Below, one piece after another: positions 32,161 through 40,604 of a stretch of DNA of 64,000 bases. This DNA is from Actinomycetota bacterium (GTDB lineage: Bacteria; Actinomycetota; Thermoleophilia; Solirubrobacterales; 70-9): NCBI GenBank assembly GCA_018268655.1, contig JAFDWC010000001.1, positions 1 to 64,000 of the forward strand, read 5' to 3'. How positions within the stretch are numbered: the first letter of the stretch is position 1; each line of letters begins with the position of its first letter. The translations under genes were made by a program, and so were the position numbers. The notes under the pieces were generated by a model. The model was not told the origin of the DNA and did not search any database. It saw only the letters and a list, made by a program, of their open reading frames with translations.

Positions 32161-32385
32161 TCAGTTACCGGACCGCAACCGCGGGATCGCCCAACCGAGC
32201 AGGGCGCCGAGCAGGGCCGCGATCGCCAGGGCGACGATCAGCGGCATGTTCACGGTGGCGATGATCAGGTGGACGCGGACCGATTGGAGATTGAGCAGGA
32301 AGAAGAGGGCGAGAAGGATCGCGACGAGGATCAGCAGGACCTGCTTGAAGCCGCTCCGCCCCCCGCTTTTCCGCTCCGCGGCCAC
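32161..32385 (-). CDS. LapA-domain (DUF1049) small membrane protein
   Basis: Two-helix inner-membrane protein (74 residues): FKQVLLILVAILLALFFLLN, LQSVRVHLIIATVNMPLIVA and LLGALLGWAIPRL, matching the lipopolysaccharide assembly protein A domain pattern (NLQSVRVHL, then GALLGW). In Gram-positives its role is unknown. GTG start at 32385. Transcribed with the secreted protein gene upstream, 24 bases away. Confidence 0.8.
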   Translation of the reverse strand: MAAERKSGGRSGFKQVLLILVAILLALFFLLNLQSVRVHLIIATVNMPLIVALAIAALLGALLGWAIPRLRSGN

Positions 32386-32409
32386 CGGCGCAGGATAGAC
32401 AGCCGACGA

Positions 32410-32985
32410 TCACCGGATCGTCAAGCGCCATCGGGGCGAAGCCGGGGCGGAGATCAGGGCCCCCTTCCTCCCGGCCGCGCAGACGTCGCACCAGATCACG
32501 AAGGCGTAGGCGCCCGGGCGCAGCTCGGGGACCTCGAAGTGCAGGAGATAGCGGGGCGGCTTCCCGGATTCGGGATCGTTGCCCCCGGGCGGCGGCACCG
32601 CGCGGCCGAGGAAGGCGTAGGGCGCCCGGTGGGGCGGCGCGAACGTCGTGCGTGGCGGGCAGACGGTGCGCCCGGGGCAATCGCCGAGCTCGAGGGCGCG
32701 GGCGCGGGGCAGGATCGAGATGCCGAACCAGGAGGGTGGGTCCTCCCTCGTCCCCAGCATGCACGGCCCGTGCTCGAACCCCTTCGGATGGCGTTCGCCC
32801 CTGGGCCCCTCACAGGGCGGGAAGCAGAAGCCGCAGGCCAGGGTGAGGCTCACCGGCGTGCCCGGCGCGCCGCCGTGGCGGCTGACAGATTCGACCCCCA
32901 CGGCGGCGTGGGCACCGGCCGCGAGGGCAGCTGACACGAGTAGGGCGGCCGCCGCTGCGACGAGGGCTGACGTTCGACTTCTCAT
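32410..32985 (-). CDS. Secreted hypothetical protein with paired cysteines
   Basis: Exported protein (191 residues) with signal peptide MRSRTSALVAAAAALLVSAA ending at AHA. The mature part is proline-rich with eight cysteines (CGFCFPPC, GPCMLG, GDCPGRTVC, IWCDVC) that look like disulfide pairs, and a beta-type core (YLLHFEVPELRPGAYAFVI). ATG at 32985 has GGAG seven bases upstream. Unrelated to known families as far as I can tell. Confidence 0.7.
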   Translation of the reverse strand: MRSRTSALVAAAAALLVSAALAAGAHAAVGVESVSRHGGAPGTPVSLTLACGFCFPPCEGPRGERHPKGFEHGPCMLGTREDPPSWFGISILPRARALELGDCPGRTVCPPRTTFAPPHRAPYAFLGRAVPPPGGNDPESGKPPRYLLHFEVPELRPGAYAFVIWCDVCAAGRKGALISAPASPRWRLTIR

Positions 32986-33103
32986 CCTGGCTCCTTTCAC
33001 CACCCAATCACGGTGGGTCTCTGACCGCCACTACAACCCTCGCTCGGGATCGGTTCCGTGATTTCAGGAACCGACCGGCGGCGGCGCCTGTAGAAGGGGG
33101 TGA

Positions 33104-33661
33104 GTGCGAGAGAGCGGGAGCGCCGAGGACGAGGATCTGATCACCCAGGTCAGGGAGGGTCACGTGCATGCCTACGAAGGGCTGGTCGAGCGGCACCAGA
33201 CGATCGCCTTCCGGGTCGCCTGGCTGATCACCCGCTCGACGCCCGACGCCGAGGAGGCCGCCCAAGACGGCTTCGTCAAGGCGTACCGAAACCTCGACCG
33301 CTTCCAGTCGGGGAAGCCGTTCCGGCCCTGGCTGCTGCAGATCGTCGCCAACGAGGCCCGCAACCGCAGGGCCTCCGAGCAGCGGCGCGAGCGGCTTGCG
33401 CTGCGGGCGGGGCGGGAGCCGGCGCTGAGGTCGGGGCCGGGCGCGGATGTCGCCGCCGTTGCGAGCGAGGAGCGCCGCGCCCTGCTCGCCGCGATCGGCC
33501 GCCTCGACGAGCGCGACCAGTCGATCATCGCTGCGCGCTTCTTCCTCGAGCTCAGCGAGGCCGAGGCGGCGATGGCGCTCGGCATCCGGCGGGGCACCGT
33601 CAAGTCGCGCCTGAACCGCGCCCTCGGCCGCCTGCGAAAGGAGCTGGAGAGAGATGCCTGA
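33104..33661 (+). CDS. ECF RNA polymerase sigma factor
   Basis: Sigma-70 ECF factor (185 residues). Region 2 reads HVHAYEGLVERHQTIAFRVA with DAEEAAQDGFVKAYRNLDRF and FRPWLLQIVANEARNRRA. Region 4 reads LDERDQSIIAARFFLELSEA and GIRRGTVKSRLNRALGRLRK. GTG start. It overlaps the following membrane protein by eight bases (ATGCCTGA), a sigma/anti-sigma arrangement. Confidence 0.9.
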   Translation: MRESGSAEDEDLITQVREGHVHAYEGLVERHQTIAFRVAWLITRSTPDAEEAAQDGFVKAYRNLDRFQSGKPFRPWLLQIVANEARNRRASEQRRERLALRAGREPALRSGPGADVAAVASEERRALLAAIGRLDERDQSIIAARFFLELSEAEAAMALGIRRGTVKSRLNRALGRLRKELERDA

Positions 33662-34427
33662 CCTGGAGCAGCAGCTGCGCCGGCTGGGCGAGAGCGTCGA
33701 TTACCCGTCGACCCCGGCGCTCGCGCCCCGGGTCGGCGCCGAGCTGCGGGCCGCCGCCACCCGTCCAGCTGACCGGCGCCGTCCCACCCGCCTGCGCCTG
33801 GCGCTGCTCATCGCCGCGGCCGTCCTCCTGCTCGCCGCCGCCGCGGCCGCGGCGGTCCCGGCGACGCGCCACGCCCTGCTCGAACTCCTCAGCCTGCGCG
33901 GGGAGTCGGTGGAACGAGTGCCGGCGCTGCCTGCGAACGCGAGGGCTCGGCCGGGCTGGCGCCTCGGGCACCCCACCACCCTGGCCGCGGCCAGCCGCAG
34001 GCTCTCCTTCACGCCGCTGATGCCACGGTCTGTCGGGGACCCGAATGGCGTCTTCCTCGACTCGCAGGTCCCGGGCCACAGCCTGAACCTCACCTACCCT
34101 CCGCAGGCGGGGCTACCGCGCTCGCGGCTGACCGGCGTCGGCCTCCTCGTCGCCGAGCTCAACGGCGACCTCGCGCCCACCTCCTTCGGCAAGCTCGTGC
34201 CGCGCGGGGCCCGGGTCGAGCGGTTCACGATCGACGGACACCTCGCGCTCTGGGTCGACGGCCTCCACGTCTTCTTCTTCAAGGCCGCCGACCACGTCTT
34301 CCACGTCGACCGCTCACGCCTCGCCGCCAACGCGCTCCTCATCCAGCGGGGGAACGTGCTGGTGCGACTGGAGGGCGGGTTCGACAAGGCGACCGCGGTG
34401 GCAATCGCTCGGACCCTTGCCCCCTGA
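33654..34427 (+). CDS. Membrane protein paired with ECF sigma factor (putative anti-sigma)
   Basis: 257-residue protein with a short cytoplasmic N terminus (MPDLEQQLRRLGESVDYPST), one transmembrane helix (LRLALLIAAAVLLLAAAAAA) and a long external domain of DUF4367 appearance (GWRLGHPTTLAAASRRLSFT, FLDSQVPGHSLNLTYP, VDGLHVFFFKAADHVFHVDR). No ZAS zinc motif. The 8-base overlap with the sigma gene suggests it is the membrane regulator of that factor. Confidence 0.7.
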   Translation: MPDLEQQLRRLGESVDYPSTPALAPRVGAELRAAATRPADRRRPTRLRLALLIAAAVLLLAAAAAAAVPATRHALLELLSLRGESVERVPALPANARARPGWRLGHPTTLAAASRRLSFTPLMPRSVGDPNGVFLDSQVPGHSLNLTYPPQAGLPRSRLTGVGLLVAELNGDLAPTSFGKLVPRGARVERFTIDGHLALWVDGLHVFFFKAADHVFHVDRSRLAANALLIQRGNVLVRLEGGFDKATAVAIARTLAP

Positions 34428-34454
34428 GATGGTCCCCGCAGACCCCGTCGGCGC

Positions 34455-35288
34455 CTACTGTCGGGTGTCGACGAGGTCCGCTTCGAGCTGGGCGACCGCA
34501 TCTCGGATCGACCGCGCCGGGGGCATCGCCGGCGCCTGAACTTCGACCCGATCCCCGGTCGCGAGGCGCCCCGATCGTGAGATCGTCGCGTAGGCACCGG
34601 CACACCCCTGGTTCCCGAAGGCGCCAAGGTCGATCCGGTGCTCGGCGACGATCGTCCGCAGGATCGCCGGGTCGGCGGGAAGGCCGTCGTGCGCCCTGGT
34701 CGGAACCACACAGCGCGGCGTCGGAATCTCGACCTTGATTTCGAGGCCGGACGGCGCCCGCAGCGTTCCCCCGACGAGGGCGTCCTCGGCGAAACCGTCC
34801 CGCTCCTCGCCGTCGTCGAGGAGGAGATTGGCGCGGAAGCGATGCACCCCCCACTCCGATGACGGCGCCGCCCGGCGCAGGCGCCCCAGGGTGCTGGTGG
34901 TGATCAGGTGCAGCGGCGCCAGGTCGTGGTGGGCACCTGTCGCTCCCAGCCGCCCCTCCCCCCGATCACGGTGGGGCTCGAGCGCGACCGGCCGTTCGAG
35001 CAGGTCCGAGAGCGCCGGCTCAATCTCGTCCCCGACCACCGCGCGGCCGTCCGGCAGGGTGACCCGCAGCGGCAGGCGCTCGTCGCTCACCTCCAGAAAC
35101 TCGGCGCGACAGGCGCGCAGGCGCGGGTCGGTGGGACCGCGCTTGTTGGCGATCCGCTGACCGGTACCGGTGTCGACGACCACCCAGCCTCGGTCACCTC
35201 TGAGCCCGGAGGGGCCGACCTCCACCGCGTCCAGCGACTCGCCGAGCATGGCCTTGACCGGGTAGCGCAGCAGCGCCAGCACACCCAT
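34455..35288 (-). CDS. MOSC-domain protein
   Basis: 277-residue protein with the MOSC N-terminal beta-barrel (LLRYPVKAMLGESLDAVEVG, LRGDRGWVVVDTGTG) and a MOSC domain (APLHLITTSTLGRLRRA, FRANLLLDD, EIPTPRCVVPTRAHDG, GNQGCAGAYATISRSGRLAT). MOSC proteins handle sulfur or molybdenum-cofactor-linked substrates such as N-hydroxylated compounds. The ATG at 35288 begins the conserved region; an upstream TTG (35327) would add thirteen residues. Confidence 0.82.
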   Translation of the reverse strand: MGVLALLRYPVKAMLGESLDAVEVGPSGLRGDRGWVVVDTGTGQRIANKRGPTDPRLRACRAEFLEVSDERLPLRVTLPDGRAVVGDEIEPALSDLLERPVALEPHRDRGEGRLGATGAHHDLAPLHLITTSTLGRLRRAAPSSEWGVHRFRANLLLDDGEERDGFAEDALVGGTLRAPSGLEIKVEIPTPRCVVPTRAHDGLPADPAILRTIVAEHRIDLGAFGNQGCAGAYATISRSGRLATGDRVEVQAPAMPPARSIRDAVAQLEADLVDTRQ

Positions 35289-35343
35289 CGGGCCCGGATT
35301 CTGGCGCACCGCTTCGTCGGCCCGCAATGGAACGATCTTCGAG

Positions 35344-35381
35344 GGGGGCCTGAGGCCCCTCGAGAGGGGGCTTGAGCCCCC
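35344..35381. terminator. Tandem GC-rich hairpins upstream of secreted protein gene
   Basis: Two consecutive hairpins: GGGGCC-TGA-GGCCCC (35345-35359) and GGGGGCT-TG-AGCCCCC (35366-35381). They lie between the MOSC start (35288, minus) and the secreted protein start (35420, plus), so a simple terminator role is odd. They could be a transcription barrier between divergent units or a 5' leader structure of the rightward message. Confidence 0.5.
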
Positions 35382-35419
35382 TTCAAATCGTCCGGATCGT
35401 CTGGAAGCGTGCCCCGTAC

Positions 35420-36358
35420 ATGAACCGTGCGCGCAAGCTCCTCGCTCCGTCCATCCTCAGCTGCGCCCTGCTGGCGGCGCTCGTTCTCGCCGGGACCGCG
35501 TCGGCCGAGATCCGGGTCGGCGAAGCGACCGCGCCGGTGAACCCGGCGATCGACCCGTCCGCCAGCATCACCGCGGCGAAAGCGGAATACAACTCGGACA
35601 CCGGAACCGTGGCCTTCGCCGTGACCACGGCGGCGGCGCCGTCGCCGGAAACCAAAGGGAAACCGTCCCCACTGGAAATGGGGGCCGCGCTGGCCAATCC
35701 GAGCTCCTGCAACAACGCCGCGGTCGGCAGCACCACCTCCTTCCCCACCTTCGCCTTCCAGTACAGCTACGTGCAGCCGCTGTTGGTGATCTGGAGGCTG
35801 CAGGAATCGGCCAGCGTGGAACCCACGTTCCCCGAAACCGTCGGCCAGGCGACGCGATCGGTCAGCGGGACGACGACGACCTTCACCGCCACGGTGCCCA
35901 GAGCCGCCAACCTTCCCTTCAGCTGCGCGGTCGCCCTCGTCCACGAAGGCGTGGCCGGCGTCGAAGGCAGGCCGATCGAACCGCTGGTCTTCCCGCTCGC
36001 CGTCGCGAAGCCGCCGGCCCCGCCGGCCCCCGCGCCCCAGCCATCCGCCGTCCTCTCGATCGCGAAGTCGAAACCGCTGAAGCTGACGGCCGGCAAGTGG
36101 ACGAAGGTCCGGATCAAGGTGGCCAACACCGGCAGCGCAACGGCGGCGACGGGCTCGCTGCGGCTGAAGGCGCCGAAAGGCGTCCTCGTCAAGCCGGCAA
36201 AGCAGAGGCTGCCGACGCTGGCGCCGGGCGGGACCTGGACGGTCTCGGCCAAGGTTCAGCTGACCGCGAAGGCCAAGAAGAGGTCGACGGTCTCGCTGAC
36301 CGCGGTCGCCGGGACCGCCACCGCCAAGGGCTCGCTCGTCCTCAAGCGCCAGGGCTGA
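35420..36358 (+). CDS. Secreted beta-rich hypothetical protein
   Basis: Exported protein (312 residues). Signal peptide MNRARKLLAPSILSCALLAA continues to TASAE. The N-terminal domain (to about 190) contains Asn- and Thr-rich strands and one Cys pair (SSCNN, FSCAVALV). A proline-rich linker (KPPAPPAPAPQPSA) leads to a C-terminal CARDB-like immunoglobulin-type domain (VRIKVANTGSATAATGSLRL, GVLVKPAKQRLPTLAPGGTW) rich in lysine. Glu is mostly GAA. The last 17 bases overlap the convergent metallo-hydrolase gene. Function unknown. Confidence 0.75.
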   Translation: MNRARKLLAPSILSCALLAALVLAGTASAEIRVGEATAPVNPAIDPSASITAAKAEYNSDTGTVAFAVTTAAAPSPETKGKPSPLEMGAALANPSSCNNAAVGSTTSFPTFAFQYSYVQPLLVIWRLQESASVEPTFPETVGQATRSVSGTTTTFTATVPRAANLPFSCAVALVHEGVAGVEGRPIEPLVFPLAVAKPPAPPAPAPQPSAVLSIAKSKPLKLTAGKWTKVRIKVANTGSATAATGSLRLKAPKGVLVKPAKQRLPTLAPGGTWTVSAKVQLTAKAKKRSTVSLTAVAGTATAKGSLVLKRQG

Positions 36359-37151
36359 GCGCTTCCCCGTCCCCAAAGTCGAGGCGATCGGCCAGCCCGG
36401 CGGCCGAGAACGCGGCGGCGAGAGCCTCTCTTCCCTCGCTGTAGTGCGACCAACCCTCGCAGTGGGCGGGGACGACCCGACTCGCGCCGAGGATGCGCGC
36501 GGCCTCCGCCGCCCCCTCGCTGTCGAAGACGATCAGCCCTCCGTCGAAGAGGGCGGGAAAGCTCACCGCGCCCGCAAACAGGACCGCGGTGCCCACCGGG
36601 CCGCACCGCTCGGCGATCTCCCGCACCGCGTCGAGCGAGGCGTTGTCCCCGCTCACGTACATGGTCGGCAGGCCGTCGGCGCTGAGGACGAAGCCGATCA
36701 CGTGGCCGGTGACCGGCTCGACCTGGTCGGGCCTGCCGGGGCCGTGGATCGCGGGGACCCCGGTGACGGTGACGGAGCCGCCGCCGGGCCGATCGAGCGC
36801 GACCGGCTGCCACTCGGCGAGCCCCTTCGCGGAGCCGCCCAGGCGCCCGGCGGCACCGGTGGTGGTGAGCGTGAGCGGGCTCCGGCCGAGCAGCTCGCGG
36901 CCCGATTCGTCGAGGTTGTCCGGGTGCTGATCGTGGGAGAGGAGGACGACGTCGATGCGGCCGATTTCCGCAGGACCGGCCGGCGGAGGCGCGGTCTTGG
37001 TCAGCAGTGGGCCCCCCGGGCGCTGATGGTCACCCGGCTGGTCGAAGGTCGGGTCGGTGAGGAATCGCAGACCGCCGTACTCGAAGAGGACGGTCGGCCC
37101 GCCGAGGACGCGGATCGGAATCTCCTGGTCAGGGACCTGCGACGAAGTCAT
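36342..37151 (-). CDS. Metallo-beta-lactamase-fold hydrolase
   Basis: MBL-fold protein (269 residues) of the UlaG/L-ascorbate-6-phosphate-lactonase-like branch. ILGGPT-type start (IRVLGGPTVLFEYGGLRFLT), metal motif LLSHDQHPDNLDESGRELLG (a His-x-x-His-Pro-Asp variant of HxHxDH), VPAIHGPGRP, YVSGDNASLDAVREI and PAHCEGWSHYSEGREAL. The unusual motif could change metal binding. ATG at 37151 is chosen; the upstream open frame overlaps the flavoprotein gene. It ends the leftward amine cluster. Confidence 0.82.
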   Translation of the reverse strand: MTSSQVPDQEIPIRVLGGPTVLFEYGGLRFLTDPTFDQPGDHQRPGGPLLTKTAPPPAGPAEIGRIDVVLLSHDQHPDNLDESGRELLGRSPLTLTTTGAAGRLGGSAKGLAEWQPVALDRPGGGSVTVTGVPAIHGPGRPDQVEPVTGHVIGFVLSADGLPTMYVSGDNASLDAVREIAERCGPVGTAVLFAGAVSFPALFDGGLIVFDSEGAAEAARILGASRVVPAHCEGWSHYSEGREALAAAFSAAGLADRLDFGDGEALSPGA

Positions 37152-37168
37152 GGCATGCCGCGGCGACC

Positions 37169-39277
37169 TCAGGTCGACCGGTCGATCCCGGTGACCTCGC
37201 GACGGAACGGCACGGTGTCGCCTCGGTCGCTCGGCTCGTCGAGCTCCTCGGCGTAGCGGCGGCCTTCCCAGACGGCGGCGGCGATCGTCCCCGGGCACCA
37301 GCAGTCGCCGACCGCCCGCACCGACCGCAGGCCCGCGTCGCCCCATTCGGCGCGGCGCTCCAGCAGCTCGTTGTGGAGGGCGTCCTCGGGGAGTCGCGCG
37401 GTGACGAGGACGGCGGCGTCCGCCGGCAGCTGCCGCTCGCGATCGGTGAAGACGCAGCTGGTGAGGACGCCGTCAGCGGTGGTCGCGGTGACGGCTCGGG
37501 AGGCGATGATCTCGACCTCGAGCTCGAGCAGGCGCCGCTGGATCCGGTGCTGCTCCATCGTCGCCATCGTCCAGTTGGAGACGGCGTGGGCGGGCGTCAC
37601 GATCGCGACCCGGCGGCCGTCGCCGGCGAGCAGCTCGGCGAGCACCCCGCCCATGTAGTAGTGGTCGTCGTCGAAGATCACCACGCGCTCGCCCTCCGGC
37701 AGCCGGCCGGCCATCAGGTCGTCGGGGGTGAATACCGGCAGCGCCGGGTCGAGCGGGATCGGACGGGTGTGGTGGCGACCGACGCCGTCCCCGCGCCAGC
37801 GGGCGCCGGTGGCGATCGCGACGTGGTCGAAGTCGTAGCCGAGGATCTCCTCCGCGCTGACCAGGCTCTGGGCCCGCTCCACGTTCGGCAGCCGGGCGAT
37901 CTGCTCCTGGCGGTAGTCGGCGACGCGGACGTAGCTCGCCATGCCGGGCAGCCGGGCCTCGGACGCGGCGCGACCGCCGAGGCCGTCGGAAGCCTCGGCG
38001 AGGATCACCTCATAGCCGCGGTGACCCAGCGCCTGCGCCGCCTCGAGGCCGGCGGGGCCGCCGCCGACCACCAGCACCTTCGATTCGGTCGCGCGCGGGC
38101 GGATCCGCTCGGGGTGCCAGCCGCGGCGCCACTCCTCCCCCATCGTCGGGTTCTGGGTGCAGCGGATCGGCGACATCGTGAAGTCCCCGGCGACGCAGAT
38201 GTTGCAGCCGATGCACTCGCGGATGTCCTCGAAGCGCCCCTCTTCGATCTTGCGGGGCAGGAACGGGTCGGCGATCGAGGGGCGGGCGGCGCCGATCAGG
38301 TCGAGCACGCCGCTGTTGACCATCCGCACCATCGTGTCCGCCGAGGTGAAGCGGCCGACGCCGACGACCGGCTTGGAGGTGAGCGCCTTCAGGCCCCGGA
38401 CGTACCCCTCCTGTTCGGCCTCCTCGCCGAAGCGGGCGGTGACCGAGTCGTCCTCCCAGGCCCCGAGGACGAAGTCCCAGAGGTCGGGCAGCGCACCGAG
38501 CTCCCCGATCACCTCTTCGATGTCCCCGCGCGTGATCCCCTCGTCGCCGAGCAGCTCGTCGACCGTGATGCGGCAGGCCACGGCAACACGGCCGGCCGCC
38601 TCCTCGAGCGTGTCCTCGAGGATCTCGCGCAGCAGCCGCATCCGGTTCTCGCCGGAACCGCCGTAGGCGTCGGTGCGGTCGTTGTAGCGGCGCGAGAGGA
38701 AGTGGTGGATCCCGCCCAGCGCGTGGCCGGCGTAGACGTAGACGAGGTCGTAGCCGGCCGCGATCGAGCGGCGGACCGCGGCCCGGTGCCAACGGCGCAG
38801 GTCGGCGATGTCGTCGAGGTCCATCCGCCGGGCCTGGACCGGATCGGTGGTGAAGGTGGCGACCGGCAGGTGCGCCGGGCCCATCGGGGCCGTCCGGCTG
38901 TAGAAGTTCGGCCCGTTCATCCCGTTGTAGGCCAGCTCGATCCCGGCCAGCGAGCCGTGCTCGTGGATCCGGTCGGCGACCAGGGCCAGCGCCGGGATGT
39001 CCTTGTCGTCCCAGATCCGCGCCTCGATGAACGGCGTGATGTCCGAGGAGTAGTGGATCTCCGCCTGCTCGGTGCAGATCACGGCCCAGCCGCCTTCGGC
39101 CTTGACCGCGCGCATCTCCGCGTGCGCGCTGACGTCCCGGTACCCCATGCCGTTGCAATGCGGGACCTGGAAGAAGCGGTTGCGGGCGCGGACGGGGCCG
39201 ATCTGCACCGGCTCGAACAGCACGTCGTACCGCGGCGGCCGCCGGGTCGTCGGCTCGCTGACCGTCTGCCCACTCAT
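37169..39277 (-). CDS. Iron-sulfur flavoprotein amine dehydrogenase, histamine-dehydrogenase-like
   Basis: Old-yellow-enzyme barrel plus [4Fe-4S] plus ADP-binding domains (702 residues), closely following trimethylamine dehydrogenase (TMADH). YDVLFEPVQIGPVRARNRFF and QVPHC give the Cys (41) for 6-S-cysteinyl-FMN. YVYAGHA gives catalytic Tyr182 and His185. CIGCNIC and RCTQNPTMGEEWRRGWHPE supply the cluster cysteines (355, 358, 361, 373). LVVGGGPAGLEAAQALGHRG is the second nucleotide fold. The aromatic bowl of TMADH is altered: Tyr60 is Gln71 and Trp355 is Asp365, with a Trp near 274. This is the pattern I recall for histamine dehydrogenase. Electrons would go to an ETF or cytochrome, none of which is in the window. 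20-odd bases separate it from the metallo-hydrolase. Confidence 0.85.
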   Translation of the reverse strand: MSGQTVSEPTTRRPPRYDVLFEPVQIGPVRARNRFFQVPHCNGMGYRDVSAHAEMRAVKAEGGWAVICTEQAEIHYSSDITPFIEARIWDDKDIPALALVADRIHEHGSLAGIELAYNGMNGPNFYSRTAPMGPAHLPVATFTTDPVQARRMDLDDIADLRRWHRAAVRRSIAAGYDLVYVYAGHALGGIHHFLSRRYNDRTDAYGGSGENRMRLLREILEDTLEEAAGRVAVACRITVDELLGDEGITRGDIEEVIGELGALPDLWDFVLGAWEDDSVTARFGEEAEQEGYVRGLKALTSKPVVGVGRFTSADTMVRMVNSGVLDLIGAARPSIADPFLPRKIEEGRFEDIRECIGCNICVAGDFTMSPIRCTQNPTMGEEWRRGWHPERIRPRATESKVLVVGGGPAGLEAAQALGHRGYEVILAEASDGLGGRAASEARLPGMASYVRVADYRQEQIARLPNVERAQSLVSAEEILGYDFDHVAIATGARWRGDGVGRHHTRPIPLDPALPVFTPDDLMAGRLPEGERVVIFDDDHYYMGGVLAELLAGDGRRVAIVTPAHAVSNWTMATMEQHRIQRRLLELEVEIIASRAVTATTADGVLTSCVFTDRERQLPADAAVLVTARLPEDALHNELLERRAEWGDAGLRSVRAVGDCWCPGTIAAAVWEGRRYAEELDEPSDRGDTVPFRREVTGIDRST

Positions 39278-39375
39278 CTCCCGGACGATATTTTCCCCCG
39301 CCGGGGTCCGGCCAACGCCCATTGACGAACCATTGGATCGACCACGTCGATCTTGCGCCGCCCGGCGCGCCGCAT

Positions 39376-40584
39376 CTAGGCGTCCCACAGAACCGGCAGT
39401 CGCTTGGCGCCGCGAACCGCCCAGCCGTGGACGACCGGCTCGCGGTCGGGATCCAGGCGCAGGTTCGGCAGCCGGGAGAAGATCTCCTCGATGCAGACCC
39501 TGCCCAGCTGGCGGGCGACGTAGTGGCCGACGCAGAGGTGCTCGCCGTAGCCGAAGGAGACGTGGGCGCGGGTCCGCTCGCGGAAGAGGTCGTAGGTGTC
39601 GGGGTCCTCGAAGACCGTCTCGTCGCGGTTGGCCGAGCCGAGGCAGAGGGCGATCTCGGTCCCGGCCGGGACCAGCAGCCCGCCGAGCTCGACATCCTCG
39701 GTGGTCAGCTTCTCGGTCATGTTGAAGGGAGCGATCCAGCGCAGTCCCTCCTGCTCGGCCTGCATCGCCAGCTTCGCCGGCTCGGCGGCGACCGCGGCGG
39801 CCTGCTCGGGCCGGCCGAGGAGGCCGTAGAGCGCGTTGGCGGTGCCGTGGGCGGGCTCCTGGAAGCCGCCGACGATCATCAGCCCGACGTTGCCGATCAC
39901 CTCCTCGATCGAGCGGACCTCTCCCGCGGGCATCCCGTGGGTGAAGATCATCGTCAGCGTCGTCTCGTCTTCGCGGCGGCGGATCTGCTCGAGGCGGCCG
40001 GCCATGTAATCGCGGATCTCGTCCTTGATCTCCTCGCCGCGGGCGGTGATCTCCTGATTCCCGCCGCGGTCGACGAGGTACTCCCCGAGCGCGTTGAACC
40101 AGCGCGAGAGCGTCTCGTTGTCGACGTCGCCGAAACCCATCACGTCGCCGATCGAGCGCAGCGCGATCGGCTCCAGCAGCTCGGTGTTGGCATCGGCGGC
40201 GCCGCGCTCGCGGATCGCCTCGAGGTGGCGGACCGTCGTCTCCCGGAGGATCGAGTCGACGTAGCCGGTCACCGCGCGGGGACGGAAGCGGACGTCGAGC
40301 GGCGCTCGCGACTCCCTGTGCTCGGCGCCCATCAGCGACATCACGTTGGGGTCGCCGTAGACGAGGTGGAAGACGTCCTGGGTCGGCCCGAAGGCCTGGT
40401 CGTTGTCGCCGGCCTCGCGGCAGAGCTCGTAGGGCGTGATCCAGAGCCGCTCGGTCTCCGGGACCCAGGCGATCGGCGTCTCGCGCCGCATCCGCCGGTA
40501 GAGCGGATACGGATCGGCTTCGATCTCCTCGAGCCGAGCCTCGACGACGACGTCGGTGGCGATCGCGGGGACCCTGGTGCCCAT
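39376..40584 (-). CDS. Cytochrome P450
   Basis: Soluble bacterial P450 (402 residues). The heme-binding motif is FGYGEHLCVGHYVAR (Cys near residue 348). The ExxR is in EGLRWIAPF and the I-helix reads IVGGFQEPAHGTANAL. The I-helix Thr of the usual AGxDTT motif is replaced by Pro/Ala, so oxygen activation may rely on the substrate or another residue. ATG at 40584 has GGAGAG upstream; earlier parts of the open frame are a shadow of the permease gene. It follows the permease by 20 bases, so it is very likely co-transcribed. Redox partners are not present. Confidence 0.9.
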   Translation of the reverse strand: MGTRVPAIATDVVVEARLEEIEADPYPLYRRMRRETPIAWVPETERLWITPYELCREAGDNDQAFGPTQDVFHLVYGDPNVMSLMGAEHRESRAPLDVRFRPRAVTGYVDSILRETTVRHLEAIRERGAADANTELLEPIALRSIGDVMGFGDVDNETLSRWFNALGEYLVDRGGNQEITARGEEIKDEIRDYMAGRLEQIRRREDETTLTMIFTHGMPAGEVRSIEEVIGNVGLMIVGGFQEPAHGTANALYGLLGRPEQAAAVAAEPAKLAMQAEQEGLRWIAPFNMTEKLTTEDVELGGLLVPAGTEIALCLGSANRDETVFEDPDTYDLFRERTRAHVSFGYGEHLCVGHYVARQLGRVCIEEIFSRLPNLRLDPDREPVVHGWAVRGAKRLPVLWDA

Positions 40585-40604
40585 CCGGCTCTCCAGCCGC
40601 TGCT

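Noticed and set aside
37169-39277. 2,4-dienoyl-CoA reductase or generic NADH:flavin oxidoreductase
   Set aside because: QVPHC for covalent FMN, YVYAGH and the CxxCxxC...C spacing followed by GEEWRRGWHPE fit the amine dehydrogenase branch better.
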